Source: Roseibium algicola (GTDB lineage Bacteria > Pseudomonadota > Alphaproteobacteria > Rhizobiales > Stappiaceae). From it: a stretch of 64,000 bases of DNA. A model generated the notes under the pieces. That model was given only the letters and a program-made list of their open reading frames with translations. It made no database searches and was not told the DNA's origin. Shown here piece after piece: positions 44,085 to 52,345 of the stretch (within the stretch, counting starts at the first letter, position 1; every line of letters starts with the position of its first letter). Where the stretch lies: positions 2,232,001 to 2,296,000 of the forward strand of contig NZ_CP019630.1 in NCBI RefSeq assembly GCF_001999245.1, in the 5' to 3' direction. A program made the translations under genes and the position numbers.

Positions 44085-44504
44085 TCAGGACTTGTACCGG
44101 GATCGAAGATCCTTGGCGCGGGACTGCAGGGAGCGGAAATAGTCGGAATCGCTCACCTGTTCGATTTCAGCCTGCGCCTGTTCCTTGTCGTAGGTGACTT
44201 CGAACTTGTCCAGCCGGGTTTTCAGCTCGGCATTTTCCTTGCGCAGCTTCGCTTCGGCCGCTTCCAGCTGGCGCTTGGTTTCCGTCAGTTCCGCAATGAG
44301 CTGGCTGGAATGGAATTCGCGTGCCTCTACCTGCACGACCATGCCTGAAAAGGTTTCCGCCAAAGCGCGGATATCGTGTTCGACACCCTCGTCCGTGATC
44401 ACCTGATAAAGCTCCTCGACCTCGTCGAAGCGCCCGTTGGCGATCGCTTCGCAGGTCCGGGCCAGACTGGCCAGAGCAGGTTTCATGGTGTCGGATGAGG
44501 TCAT
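44085..44504 (-). CDS. Coiled-coil protein of unknown function
   Basis: 139 residues, mostly helical. Residues about 70-105 (ELTETKRQLEAAEAKLRKENAELKTRLDKFEV) form a strong coiled coil; the C-terminus is basic (SRAKDLRSRYKS). No known catalytic motif. Strong Shine-Dalgarno (GGAGGGC). It is the first gene of a two-gene unit with the ParA-like ATPase and may serve as its partner or cargo adaptor. I do not recognise the family. Confidence 0.7.
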   Translation of the reverse strand: MTSSDTMKPALASLARTCEAIANGRFDEVEELYQVITDEGVEHDIRALAETFSGMVVQVEAREFHSSQLIAELTETKRQLEAAEAKLRKENAELKTRLDKFEVTYDKEQAQAEIEQVSDSDYFRSLQSRAKDLRSRYKS

Positions 44505-44637
44505 TCAGCCCTCCGCAGGCGCTCGAAGATAGCCCGGTTAAATCACGCCTTGCCGGGTAACCCAAGATGTTTGTTGAAGGGGCCTGCGATCGCTCCGGAG
44601 CATTTGCTGCATTGCGACGGGTTCCTTTCGAGACCGT

Positions 44638-44673
44638 CACTGGCGGCAAGATGCCCGCACCTTGCCGCCAGTG
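44638..44673 (-). terminator. Hairpin terminator after creatinase gene
   Basis: A perfect 13-bp stem (CACTGGCGGCAAG and complement) with a 10-nt loop, 30 bp past the creatinase stop. It has no long T tail on the minus strand, but the stem is very stable. Sits between creatinase and the coiled-coil gene. Confidence 0.6.
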
Positions 44674-44702
44674 TTCTTCCCAACACCAGAAAGTTTGCCG
44701 CC

Positions 44703-45932
44703 TTATCGTTTCGGCAGGATGTTGTGCTCCGGTCCAAACGGGAAACCGGTAATGTTCTCAGCCCCGGTTTCCGAAACGATCAGGATGTCGTGTTCCCGGT
44801 AACCGCCTGCTCCGGCTTCGCCTTCAGGGATCATGATCATCGGCTCCATCGAGACGACCATGCCCGGTTGAAGCACCGTGTCGACATCCTCACGCAACTC
44901 CACTGAGGCTTCACGGCCGTAGTAGTGGCTGAGCACACCGAAGGAATGGCCGTAGCCGAAGCTGCGGTACTTCAGGAGATCGTGGCTACGGTAGATGTCA
45001 TTCAGCTCGCTTGCGATATCGCTGCAGCGGGCACCCGGCTTGATCAGCTTCAGTCCCTCGCGGTGGACATGGCAGTTGATCTCCCAAAGCCGCAGGTGCT
45101 CGTCGGAGGCATATTCGCAGAACAGGGTCCGCTCCAGCGCCGTGTAATAGCCGAAGATCATCGGAAAACAGTTGAGGCTGAGGATATCGCCGGCTTCCAC
45201 CTTTTTGTTGGTGACCGGGTTGTGCGCTCCGTCGGTGTTGATGCCGGACTGAAACCAGGTCCAGGTGTCCATCAGCTCGACGAACGGGAAGGACTTCGCG
45301 ATTTCCCGGATCATGGCATTGGTTGAGGCCATGGCGACTTCGTGTTCCGGAACGCCGGCCTGAACCGCCTCCACCAGAGCCGCGCCGCCAACGTCGCAGA
45401 TGCGCGTGCCTTCGCGGATCAGCACGTGCTCCTCGGCGCTCTTGATCGTGCGCTGCGCCATTGCGTCGGCGGCAATGTCGACCAGCTCGACGCCCGGAAG
45501 CGCGGCTTCCAGAAGCTTCAGCATGTCGAGGGAGACGTGGTCGAACTCGATGCCGATGCGCTTGACCCCAGGATTGGGCATCCCAAGCAGCGACTGGATG
45601 GCGTGGAAGTAATTGTCCCGGCGCCAGTCGGTGTAGATCACGGTGTCGCCGTGGGTCCTGCGCCAGGGCTGACCACCGTCAATACCAGCCGCAATCGTGG
45701 TTGCCTTGTCCTGTGTGACCAGAAAGCCGTATTTGCGGCCGAAGTAACAATAGAGGAAGCCGGAGTAGTAGCAGATGTTGTGATAGGAGGTGAACAGGGC
45801 GGCATCGATCTGCCGGTCCGCCATCAGCTTGCGGAGTTTTGCCTGGCGGCTGTCCATTTCGGCAGCCGAGAAGGGCGAAAACGCCTTCTCGCCATTGTTC
45901 ATTTCATAAATGCGGATCATGTCGTTGCTCAT
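44703..45932 (-). CDS. Creatinase (creatine amidinohydrolase)
   Basis: 409-residue pita-bread-fold enzyme. The sequence follows Pseudomonas/Actinobacillus-type creatinases almost throughout: FTSYHNICYYSGFLYC, DGGQPWRRT, YTDWRRDNYF, LMDTWTWFQSGINTDGAHNP (holding the catalytic His), FPMIFGYYTALERTLF, GYGHSFG.LSHYYGREA and SMEPMIMIPEG. Creatinases lack the metal ligands of their aminopeptidase relatives and hydrolyse creatine to sarcosine and urea. Good Shine-Dalgarno (GGAAGGAG). It is downstream of a polyamine-type ABC importer, separated by a terminator, so it probably has its own promoter. No sarcosine oxidase or urease in the window. Confidence 0.88.
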   Translation of the reverse strand: MSNDMIRIYEMNNGEKAFSPFSAAEMDSRQAKLRKLMADRQIDAALFTSYHNICYYSGFLYCYFGRKYGFLVTQDKATTIAAGIDGGQPWRRTHGDTVIYTDWRRDNYFHAIQSLLGMPNPGVKRIGIEFDHVSLDMLKLLEAALPGVELVDIAADAMAQRTIKSAEEHVLIREGTRICDVGGAALVEAVQAGVPEHEVAMASTNAMIREIAKSFPFVELMDTWTWFQSGINTDGAHNPVTNKKVEAGDILSLNCFPMIFGYYTALERTLFCEYASDEHLRLWEINCHVHREGLKLIKPGARCSDIASELNDIYRSHDLLKYRSFGYGHSFGVLSHYYGREASVELREDVDTVLQPGMVVSMEPMIMIPEGEAGAGGYREHDILIVSETGAENITGFPFGPEHNILPKR

Positions 45933-45987
45933 TGAAGGCTCCTTCCGTTCGTTCGAGCTTCGGTTTCCGGGGGCCTGAAACGCAAAA

Positions 45988-46017
45988 CGGGCCGGCTTCC
46001 GCGAAGAAGCCGGCCCG
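45988..46017 (-). terminator. Rho-independent terminator of the polyamine-type ABC importer operon
   Basis: A perfect 12-bp GC-rich stem (CGGGCCGGCTTC and complement, loop CGCGAA) followed on the minus strand by GTTTTGCGTTTCAG. It lies about 117 bp past the last permease stop and 56 bp before the creatinase start. Confidence 0.8.
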
Positions 46018-46133
46018 CCAGGCCCAAATTCAAAATGTCTTGCTACCGGGAGACCCTGTCTCCACCCGGTGACTGGCGTTCCGCCACCGGCTCACCCTGA
46101 AAGCAGCGGGGCGCTCCTCGCGCCCGCCCGGGA

Positions 46134-46988
46134 TCAGCCCGGGGACAGACCTCTCAGGCGTTCGGACCTGCGGCGCAGCAGCTCCAGTACGGTCAACAGG
46201 CAGATGGAAATGGCCACCATCAGGGATGCCACCGCCAGAATGGTCGGCGAGATCTGTTCTCGAAGGCCGGTGAACATCTGCCAGGGCAATGTCTTCTGCC
46301 CGGCGGATCCCAGGAACAGCACCACCACCACTTCATCGAAGGAGGTGATGAAGGCAAACAGCGCTCCGGAGACGACACCTGGAATGATCAGGGGCATCTG
46401 CACCTTGAAGAAGGTGGTGACCGGGTTGGCGCCCAGGCTGGCCGACGCCCGCACGAGACTGCGGTCGAAACCGACCAGTGTCGCCGTCACCGTGATGATG
46501 ACAAAGGGCGTTCCAAGCGCGGCATGGGCCAGAACAACCCCCCAATAGGTGCCCTGCAGGCCGATGCGCGAATAGAAGAAGTACATGCCTGCCGCCGAGA
46601 TGATCAGCGGCACGATCATCGGCGAAATCAGCACTGCCATGATCGCGGACTTGTAGGGCACATGGGACTGGGACAGGCCGATGGCCGCCAGGGTGCCGAA
46701 GCCCGTCGCCAAGATGGTGGCGACAGGTGCGATCAGCACCGAGTTGGTCAGCGCCTGCTGCCAGTCCGGATTGGTGAAGAAGTCCTGGTAGTGCTTGAAG
46801 GAATAGCCTGCCGGGTCGAGAGCCAGCATCGCCTTGGTGAAGGTGAAGAAGTTCTCCGCGTTGAAGCTGAGCGGCAGGATTACCAGGATCGGGAAGATCA
46901 GGAAGAAGAAGATCAGCCCGCAGATCACCCGGAACGTATAGTACCAGGTCCGCTGGAGAGGAGACGCGTAGGGAGGAAGTGCACTCAT
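46134..46988 (-). CDS. ABC transporter permease, PotC type (spermidine/putrescine family)
   Basis: 284-residue inner-membrane permease with six hydrophobic helices and the coupling motif RASASLGANPVTTFFKVQMPLI. The N-terminal helix FRVICGLIFFFLIFPILVILPLSF and the following periplasmic part are typical for PotC-like proteins. It follows the PotB-like gene by 8 bp. The substrate may be creatine or a related guanidino or quaternary compound because creatinase follows, but this is inference. Confidence 0.88.
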   Translation of the reverse strand: MSALPPYASPLQRTWYYTFRVICGLIFFFLIFPILVILPLSFNAENFFTFTKAMLALDPAGYSFKHYQDFFTNPDWQQALTNSVLIAPVATILATGFGTLAAIGLSQSHVPYKSAIMAVLISPMIVPLIISAAGMYFFYSRIGLQGTYWGVVLAHAALGTPFVIITVTATLVGFDRSLVRASASLGANPVTTFFKVQMPLIIPGVVSGALFAFITSFDEVVVVLFLGSAGQKTLPWQMFTGLREQISPTILAVASLMVAISICLLTVLELLRRRSERLRGLSPG

Positions 46989-46996
46989 GCCGCCAC

Positions 46997-48262
46997 CTAT
47001 CCGAGTTTCACGTTATCGATGCCGACGATCTTGTCGTAGACAACAAAGAGCACCAGAACCGCGACGAGCAACAACGTGCCGAGCGCTGCGCCCAGACCCC
47101 AGTTGAGCGACGACGAGATGTGGTAGGCAATCCGGTTGGAAATGAAGATGCCCGACGTTCCGCCCACCAGTTCCGGTGTGATGTAGTAACCGATCGACAG
47201 AATGAAGACGAGCACGGCACCCGCGCCGATGCCCGGCACGGTCTGCGGGAAATACACCCGCCAGAACGCGGTCCAGTCGTTGGCGCCAAGGCTCTTGGCC
47301 GCGCGCACATAGGACGGCGAAATGGTTTTCATGACCGAATACAGCGGCAGGATCATGAACGGCAGCAGGATATGCGTCATGGCGATGATGGTGCCGGTCT
47401 GGTTGTTGATCATCACCAGGCGTCCGGCGTCGCTGATGATGCCTGTCCAGACAAGGAAGTCGTTGATCACCCCCTGTTGCTGCAACAGCACCTTCCAGGC
47501 CGACGTCCGCACCAGAAGCGATGTCCAGAACGGCAGAAGCACAAGGATCATCAGCAGGTTGGAGGAGCGCAGCGGCAAGGCCGACAAGAGGAACGCGATC
47601 GGATAGCCAAGAAGCAGGCACGACACGGTGATCGCGATGGACAGGAACAGGGTGCGGCCGAACAGGAACATGTAGATCCGTTCGTCTTCCGGCTTCAGTT
47701 CGATCCCGTTCGCGGTCTGCTGCGCGTCGAAGGCATTCAGGAAATAGCCGGCCGTATAGCGCGGCGAGAACCGTTTGAGGACCTGCCAGGTCTCGACATT
47801 GCCCCAGTCCTTGTCCAGGTCAATGAACTGTTCCTTGTAGGGACCGGCTTCGTCCATGCGCTTGACGCCGCGCCCTGTCTTGCGGAACAGGCTGGAAACG
47901 CCGGTTTCCTCGTAGTTGAGGCGTGAGCCGAGGCGGGTATGGGTCTTTTCTTCGACGGCGACGACCAGGTCGTCGTAAAGCGCCGCGAAGACAACCTCAT
48001 CGGGCACGTTGCCGGAGGTTGGATCCCACTCCTGAAGAGCGATGACGGTCTTGGGAAGCGTGTCTTCCACGATCCCGTTTTCGACCGAGCGGAACAGCAT
48101 GTCCACGATCGGGGCAACGAAGGTGAGCAGGACAAAAATCAGCAGGGGCGCAATCAGCGCCAGGGCGCGCAGCTTCTCGCGGCGCAGCGCCTTGGCAAGG
48201 GCCGCCTTCAGCGGCTTGCCGTCTTGCGTCGTCAGAACCTCGCCCGCGTGGGTATCGCTCAT
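46997..48262 (-). CDS. ABC transporter permease, PotB type, with long periplasmic insert
   Basis: 421 residues, longer than classical PotB (about 285) because about 120 residues are inserted between the first helix (LRALALIAPLLIFVLLTFVAPIVDMLF) and the second (LFLSIAITVSCLLLGYPIAFLLSAL). This insert (about 60-200) is polar and should lie in the periplasm. Core motif RAAKSLGANDWTAFWRVYFPQT is intact. Such extended PotB proteins are common in alphaproteobacterial polyamine-family importers. A strong hairpin precedes it, downstream of the binding-protein gene. Confidence 0.87.
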   Translation of the reverse strand: MSDTHAGEVLTTQDGKPLKAALAKALRREKLRALALIAPLLIFVLLTFVAPIVDMLFRSVENGIVEDTLPKTVIALQEWDPTSGNVPDEVVFAALYDDLVVAVEEKTHTRLGSRLNYEETGVSSLFRKTGRGVKRMDEAGPYKEQFIDLDKDWGNVETWQVLKRFSPRYTAGYFLNAFDAQQTANGIELKPEDERIYMFLFGRTLFLSIAITVSCLLLGYPIAFLLSALPLRSSNLLMILVLLPFWTSLLVRTSAWKVLLQQQGVINDFLVWTGIISDAGRLVMINNQTGTIIAMTHILLPFMILPLYSVMKTISPSYVRAAKSLGANDWTAFWRVYFPQTVPGIGAGAVLVFILSIGYYITPELVGGTSGIFISNRIAYHISSSLNWGLGAALGTLLLVAVLVLFVVYDKIVGIDNVKLG

Positions 48263-48292
48263 GAAACAGTCTTCCGCAAATCCGTTGGAAGA

Positions 48293-48319
48293 TCCGGGTG
48301 AGGCATCGCCTCACCCGGA
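48293..48319 (-). other. Intercistronic hairpin between binding-protein and permease genes
   Basis: A perfect 11-bp stem TCCGGGTGAGG with complement (loop CATCG), 20 bp past the binding-protein stop, without a T tail. It likely stabilises or partly terminates the binding-protein message so that more of it is made than of the permeases. Confidence 0.6.
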
Positions 48320-48338
48320 CCGGTTTCTCATCTGTTGA

Positions 48339-49439
48339 TTACTGGGCCAGCCACGCCTGGAACTTGGCGTCGATGTCGTCCCGGTAATCCGCCCACCACT
48401 CGTAGTTATAGAGGAAGGTGTTCTTGGCGTTGTTCGGGTCGGTCGGCATGTGCGGAGCCATTTCGATGCCGAGGTCGGCGTGCTTGCCAACCAGCGGTGC
48501 CGAGGACTTGCGAGCCGGGCCGTAGGAGATGTACTTCGCCTGATCCGCCAGACGCTGGGTGTCGGTGGCGTATTTGACGAAGTCCTTCACCATGGCGAGG
48601 CGGTCTTCCGGCAGACCGGCCGGGATGATCCAGCCGTCAAGGTCGAACACCTGAGCGTCCCACAGCATCTTGACCGGCTGCTTCTGCTCTTCGATCAGGG
48701 AGAACAGACGGCCGTTGTAGGTGGAGCCGATCACGACTTCCTTGTCGGCCAGAAGCTGCGGGGTTTCCGCACCAGCAGACCACCACACGACGTTGTCCTT
48801 GATGGTGTCGAGCTTCTTGAATGCCTGCTCCTGGCCTTCTTCGGTCTCAAGAACGTTGTAGACTTCTTCCTTCGGCACGCCGTCGCACAGAAGAGCCCAT
48901 TCCATGTTGTTGATCGGGCGCTTTTCCAGCGAGCGCTTGCCCGGGAATGTTTCCAGATCGAACACGTCACAGATGTCGTCCGGCTCCTTGCCGTTCCATT
49001 CCGCAATGTCGGAACGATAGCCGAAGGTGGTGGAGTAGACGATCTGCGGAATGAAGCACTCGGAGACCAGCAGGTCGCCGAAGTCTTCAGAAGCCTTGGT
49101 ACCGTCCGGTGCATCGGCAAGGTCGGTATCCGGATCGATTTCCAGTGCCAGGCCTTCGTCGCACAGACGGATCGCGTCGGAAGCAACCACGTCGACCAGA
49201 TCCCACGTGATGTTGCCGGCTTCGTTCATGGCGCGCAGCTTGGCGACAGCCTCGTTCGAAGACTCGTCCCAGATCACGTTGATGTCGGAGTTTTCCGCGA
49301 CATACGGATCGGCGTAGGCGTTTTTCTGGGAGGCCTGATAGGCGCCGCCCCAGGAAACGATGGTCATGTCCTTCGCCATGGCCGCGCTGCCGGCAAATGC
49401 CAGAGCGGTGCCTGCGAGAATTACAGTTTTGAGCTTCAT
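48339..49439 (-). CDS. Spermidine/putrescine-type ABC transporter substrate-binding protein
   Basis: 366-residue periplasmic protein with a Sec signal peptide (MKLKTVILAGTALAFAGSAAMA, cleavage before KDMTIVSW). The mature part is PotD/PotF-like: SWGGAYQASQKNAYADPY near the N-terminus, WDLVDVVASDAIRLCDEGL and YNYEWWADYRDDIDAKFQAWLAQ at the end. PotD polyamine-binding acidic residues cannot be assigned reliably by eye. Good Shine-Dalgarno (AGGGAG). Second gene after the ATPase; the next genes are the permeases and, past a terminator, creatinase. Confidence 0.88.
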   Translation of the reverse strand: MKLKTVILAGTALAFAGSAAMAKDMTIVSWGGAYQASQKNAYADPYVAENSDINVIWDESSNEAVAKLRAMNEAGNITWDLVDVVASDAIRLCDEGLALEIDPDTDLADAPDGTKASEDFGDLLVSECFIPQIVYSTTFGYRSDIAEWNGKEPDDICDVFDLETFPGKRSLEKRPINNMEWALLCDGVPKEEVYNVLETEEGQEQAFKKLDTIKDNVVWWSAGAETPQLLADKEVVIGSTYNGRLFSLIEEQKQPVKMLWDAQVFDLDGWIIPAGLPEDRLAMVKDFVKYATDTQRLADQAKYISYGPARKSSAPLVGKHADLGIEMAPHMPTDPNNAKNTFLYNYEWWADYRDDIDAKFQAWLAQ

Positions 49440-49491
49440 GTGAGTTAGCTCCCTCTTTTAGGATTTAACGGATTTTTCCGTTGTGGTCGCT

Positions 49492-49512
49492 GGCGGCCGG
49501 TTGCCGGCCGCC
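49492..49512 (-). other. Hairpin between ATPase and binding-protein genes
   Basis: A 9-bp GC stem GGCGGCCGG/CCGGCCGCC with a 3-nt loop directly after the ATPase stop. The tail (CGACCACAACGG) lacks a T run. It is probably a processing or attenuation point inside the operon. Confidence 0.45.
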
Positions 49513-49520
49513 GGGCGATT

Positions 49521-50615
49521 TCAGACAACCGCATCGAGCGCTTTACAGTCGTTCAGCGCCCAGCCGACGCGGACTGTCTCGCCGACGGCGAGTTTGCGCT
49601 TTTCTCCGCGGTTGCGAACCTTGACGATGAACTCGTCGTTGCCGCCCACGTTCATGCGAACGCGGATATGGTCACCGAGGTAGATGAGTTCCTCGATCCG
49701 GCCGTTGACCAGATTGTCCATCGTGTCGTGGGTGTCGAACTCCACCCGTTCCGGCCGCAGGGACAGGGTCGTCCTGTCGCCGACGGCGGACACGTTGACC
49801 TTGTCAGCCTTAAGCTTAGTGCCGTCATCGAGTTCAACAAGGCACTCAGAGCCGTTGATCTCGACGACCTTGCCATTCAACTTGTTGTTTTCACCGATGA
49901 ACTGGGCGACGAAGGAATTCTTCGGATCTTCATAGAGATCGTCCGGCGTCGACAATTGCTGGATGACACCATCGTTGAACACAGCCACGCGGTCCGACAT
50001 GGTCAGCGCTTCAGTCTGGTCGTGGGTCACGTAGACGACGGTGACACCAAGGTTCTCGTGAATGTGCTTGATCTCGTACTGCATCTGCTCGCGCAGCTGC
50101 TTGTCGAGCGCACCGAGCGGCTCGTCCATCAGCACCAGCTCCGGATCGAACACCAGGGCACGGGCCACTGCGACGCGTTGCTGCTGACCACCGGAGAGCT
50201 GTGCCGGACGGCGGTTGCCGAACGAACCGAGCTCGACCATCTCGAGAGCCCGCTTGACCTTTTCCTGCTGGTCAGCCTTGCCGACACCGCGCACCTGAAG
50301 CGGAAAGGCGAGGTTCTCGGCCACCGTCATGTGCGGAAACAGGGCGTAGTTCTGGAACACCATGCCGATGCCGCGCTTGTGCGGGGGCACGTTGTTGATC
50401 GGACGGTCGTTCAGGTAGATTTCGCCATGCGTTGCCGGTTCGAAACCGGCCAGCATCATCAGGCAGGTGGTTTTGCCGGAACCGGACGGGCCGAGCATTG
50501 TCAGGAATTCGCCCGGCGGAATATCGAGATTGAGGTTCTTTACGACCAGGGTTTCCCCGTCATAGCTCTTTTGAACGCTGTCATACTTAACAGCAGCGCC
50601 CCGTGTGTTCGCCAT
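49521..50615 (-). CDS. ABC transporter ATP-binding protein, PotA type
   Basis: 364 residues: nucleotide-binding domain (about 1-240) with Walker A GPSGSGKTT, signature LSGGQQQRVAVARAL and Walker B LVLMDEPLGALD, then a C-terminal TOBE_2 regulatory domain (about 270-355). It is unusual in being the first gene of the operon, ahead of the binding protein. Energises the PotB/C-like permeases encoded downstream. Its promoter should lie in the AT-rich stretch just upstream (50640-50800). Confidence 0.9.
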   Translation of the reverse strand: MANTRGAAVKYDSVQKSYDGETLVVKNLNLDIPPGEFLTMLGPSGSGKTTCLMMLAGFEPATHGEIYLNDRPINNVPPHKRGIGMVFQNYALFPHMTVAENLAFPLQVRGVGKADQQEKVKRALEMVELGSFGNRRPAQLSGGQQQRVAVARALVFDPELVLMDEPLGALDKQLREQMQYEIKHIHENLGVTVVYVTHDQTEALTMSDRVAVFNDGVIQQLSTPDDLYEDPKNSFVAQFIGENNKLNGKVVEINGSECLVELDDGTKLKADKVNVSAVGDRTTLSLRPERVEFDTHDTMDNLVNGRIEELIYLGDHIRVRMNVGGNDEFIVKVRNRGEKRKLAVGETVRVGWALNDCKALDAVV

Positions 50616-51035
50616 TGTGTCCCCAAGTCAGCTTCTATCATTATTATTAGACGCACGACCAATAACCTCCAGGTAACCTCTGTTCCTGAAGAGCTATCGA
50701 TGTGTGCGAACGCGCATAGAAAAACAAAATTACTGCCTTTTGGAAAGGGGTTATGAAAAAAATTTGGATATTTTTTAGTCAGGCGCCGACTTAATATTTT
50801 GCAGCGCGGTATGAAGCCGTATTTTTTACTCAAGAAGAAGCGCCCGAAGAAAGAAATATCTTTTTCCGGGTTCGGCAATCTTTACTACACAACGATGTTC
50901 TTTGTTGTGCCTCTAGAAGAGTTTCGCGCAAGCCAACTTGCACCAATAGCCGTAGAACGTCACGGAATGCTCTGGCTGCGTCATGCGGAAAATAGCGCGA
51001 CAAGGGAGCCGCGAGCACCGTGCGGGCAACAAAAA
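50616..51035. other. 420-bp intergenic region upstream of the importer operon
   Basis: AT-rich, without a convincing gene. It must contain the leftward promoter of the PotA-like gene. Stretches such as GAAAAAAATTTGGATATTTTTT at about 50756-50777 and AGAAAGAAATATCTTTTTCC at about 50849-50868 stand out, but I see no clear operator or riboswitch. Confidence 0.45.
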
Positions 51036-51063
51036 ACCCCGCCCGGCAACTGCCGGACGGGGC
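51036..51063 (-). terminator. Rho-independent terminator of the branched-chain amino acid binding-protein unit
   Basis: A GC-rich hairpin (CCCCGCCCGGC paired with GCCGGACGGGG, one mismatch) followed on the minus strand by GGTTTTTTGTTG. Textbook terminator, 36 bp past the stop at 51099. Confidence 0.85.
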
Positions 51064-51098
51064 CTGACGCTAAGCATCAACCTTGCAGCGTATACGGC

Positions 51099-52199
51099 TT
51101 ATTTGTAGTCGTACTGGCCGTCTTTCCACTCGTACCAGACGTAGCCCGGCAGGGTGACGTCGCCCTTGTCGTCAAAGGAGAGGTCGCCGAGAACGGTCTT
51201 GAAGTCGCCGTCGTTTAGGGCGCCGACAACGTCGTCATACTCGGTGGAGCCGGCAGCTGCGGCAGCTGCTGCCCAAGCCTGGATGGCGGCGTAGGTGTAG
51301 AGCGCGTAGCCTTCAGCGGTCTTGCCGGCGTCTTCAAGCGCCTTCACGACCGGAGCAGCTTCCGGGTTCTTGCGCGGGTCCGGAGAGAAGGTCATCAAAG
51401 TGCCTTCGCCAGCCGGGCCGGTGATCGACCAATATTCGTCGGTCACGAGTGCATCACCGGAAACGAGAACGGTGCTCATGCCCTGGTCGACCATCTGACG
51501 CTTCATCAGGCCGGCTTCGGTGTGGTAACCGCCGACGTAGAGAACGTCGATGTTTTCCGACTTCAGCTTGGAAACCAGCGCGGTGTAGTCCTTTTCACCG
51601 GCAGTGTAGGCTTCGTAGAGGGTTTCGTTCTTGCCGGCAGCGTTCATGACTTCCTTGGTGGCATCGGCGAGGCCTTTGCCATAGGCAGTCTTGTCGTGAA
51701 CGATGGCGATGTTCTTGTCGCCGAATTCCTCTGCCAGATAGGTACCGGCAACCTGACCCTGCTGGTCGTCACGACCGCAAACGCGGAAGGTGCCCGGGCC
51801 CGGACGTTCGTCGGTGAACTTCGGGTTGGTGGAAGCCGGAGAAATCTGGACGATACCTTCTTCCGCGTAAACGGCGGATGCCGGGATGGAAGAGCCCGAG
51901 CAGAAGTGACCGGCCATGAAGACCACGCCCTTACCGACCATCTGGTTGGCAACGGCAACAGCCTGTTTCGGGTCGCAGGCATCGTCGCCCACTTCCAGCA
52001 CCAGCTGTTCACCATTGACGCCGCCAGCTGCGTTGATGTCCGCCACGGCCTGCTCGGCACCGGCTTTCATCTGCGCGCCGAAGGAGGCGTACTGGCCGGT
52101 CATCGGGCCTGCAGTTGCGATCACGATGTCTGCAAAAGCGGCGGTGGACATGGCCACACCGGCAACTGCAGCAACGCTAGCCAAAAGATACTTTTTCAT
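51099..52199 (-). CDS. livK: Branched-chain amino acid ABC transporter substrate-binding protein (LivK/LivJ type)
   Basis: About 366 residues with a Sec signal peptide (MKKYLLASVAAVAGVAMSTAAFA, cleavage before DIVIATAGPMTGQ). The mature protein shows the family pattern QAVADINAAGGVNGEQLVLEVGDDACDPKQAVAVANQMV, with GHFCSGSSIPAS as ligand-binding loop. TTG-ATG-ATG are in series at the start; the last ATG (52199) has the best spacing to GGGGAG. It is the last gene of the liv cluster, separated by about 150 bp from the DUF6867 gene, and may have its own promoter for higher expression. Confidence 0.92.
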   Translation of the reverse strand: MKKYLLASVAAVAGVAMSTAAFADIVIATAGPMTGQYASFGAQMKAGAEQAVADINAAGGVNGEQLVLEVGDDACDPKQAVAVANQMVGKGVVFMAGHFCSGSSIPASAVYAEEGIVQISPASTNPKFTDERPGPGTFRVCGRDDQQGQVAGTYLAEEFGDKNIAIVHDKTAYGKGLADATKEVMNAAGKNETLYEAYTAGEKDYTALVSKLKSENIDVLYVGGYHTEAGLMKRQMVDQGMSTVLVSGDALVTDEYWSITGPAGEGTLMTFSPDPRKNPEAAPVVKALEDAGKTAEGYALYTYAAIQAWAAAAAAAGSTEYDDVVGALNDGDFKTVLGDLSFDDKGDVTLPGYVWYEWKDGQYDYK

Positions 52200-52345
52200 C
52201 ATCAACTCCCCTGGTTCCAGTTATCTGGACCACTTGGAATGGAAGCCCGTGCTTCCGTTTTGGCCGGGCCAGGGACGATTCTTGTTGTTTTTCGTCCATT
52301 CCCAGCCGGTTCCCCATCGGTGCGGAAAACGCACCTCCGGAATTC

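Noticed and set aside
38844..44504. A complete type VI secretion system
   Set aside because: Only TssBC-like, PpkA-like and PppA-like genes are present. No TssJ/L/M, TssE/F/G/K, Hcp, VgrG or ClpV gene is seen.
44543..44737. 64-codon minus-strand frame with CxxC (QCSKCSG)
   Set aside because: It overlaps the end of creatinase and contains the 13-bp terminator hairpin; no start signal.
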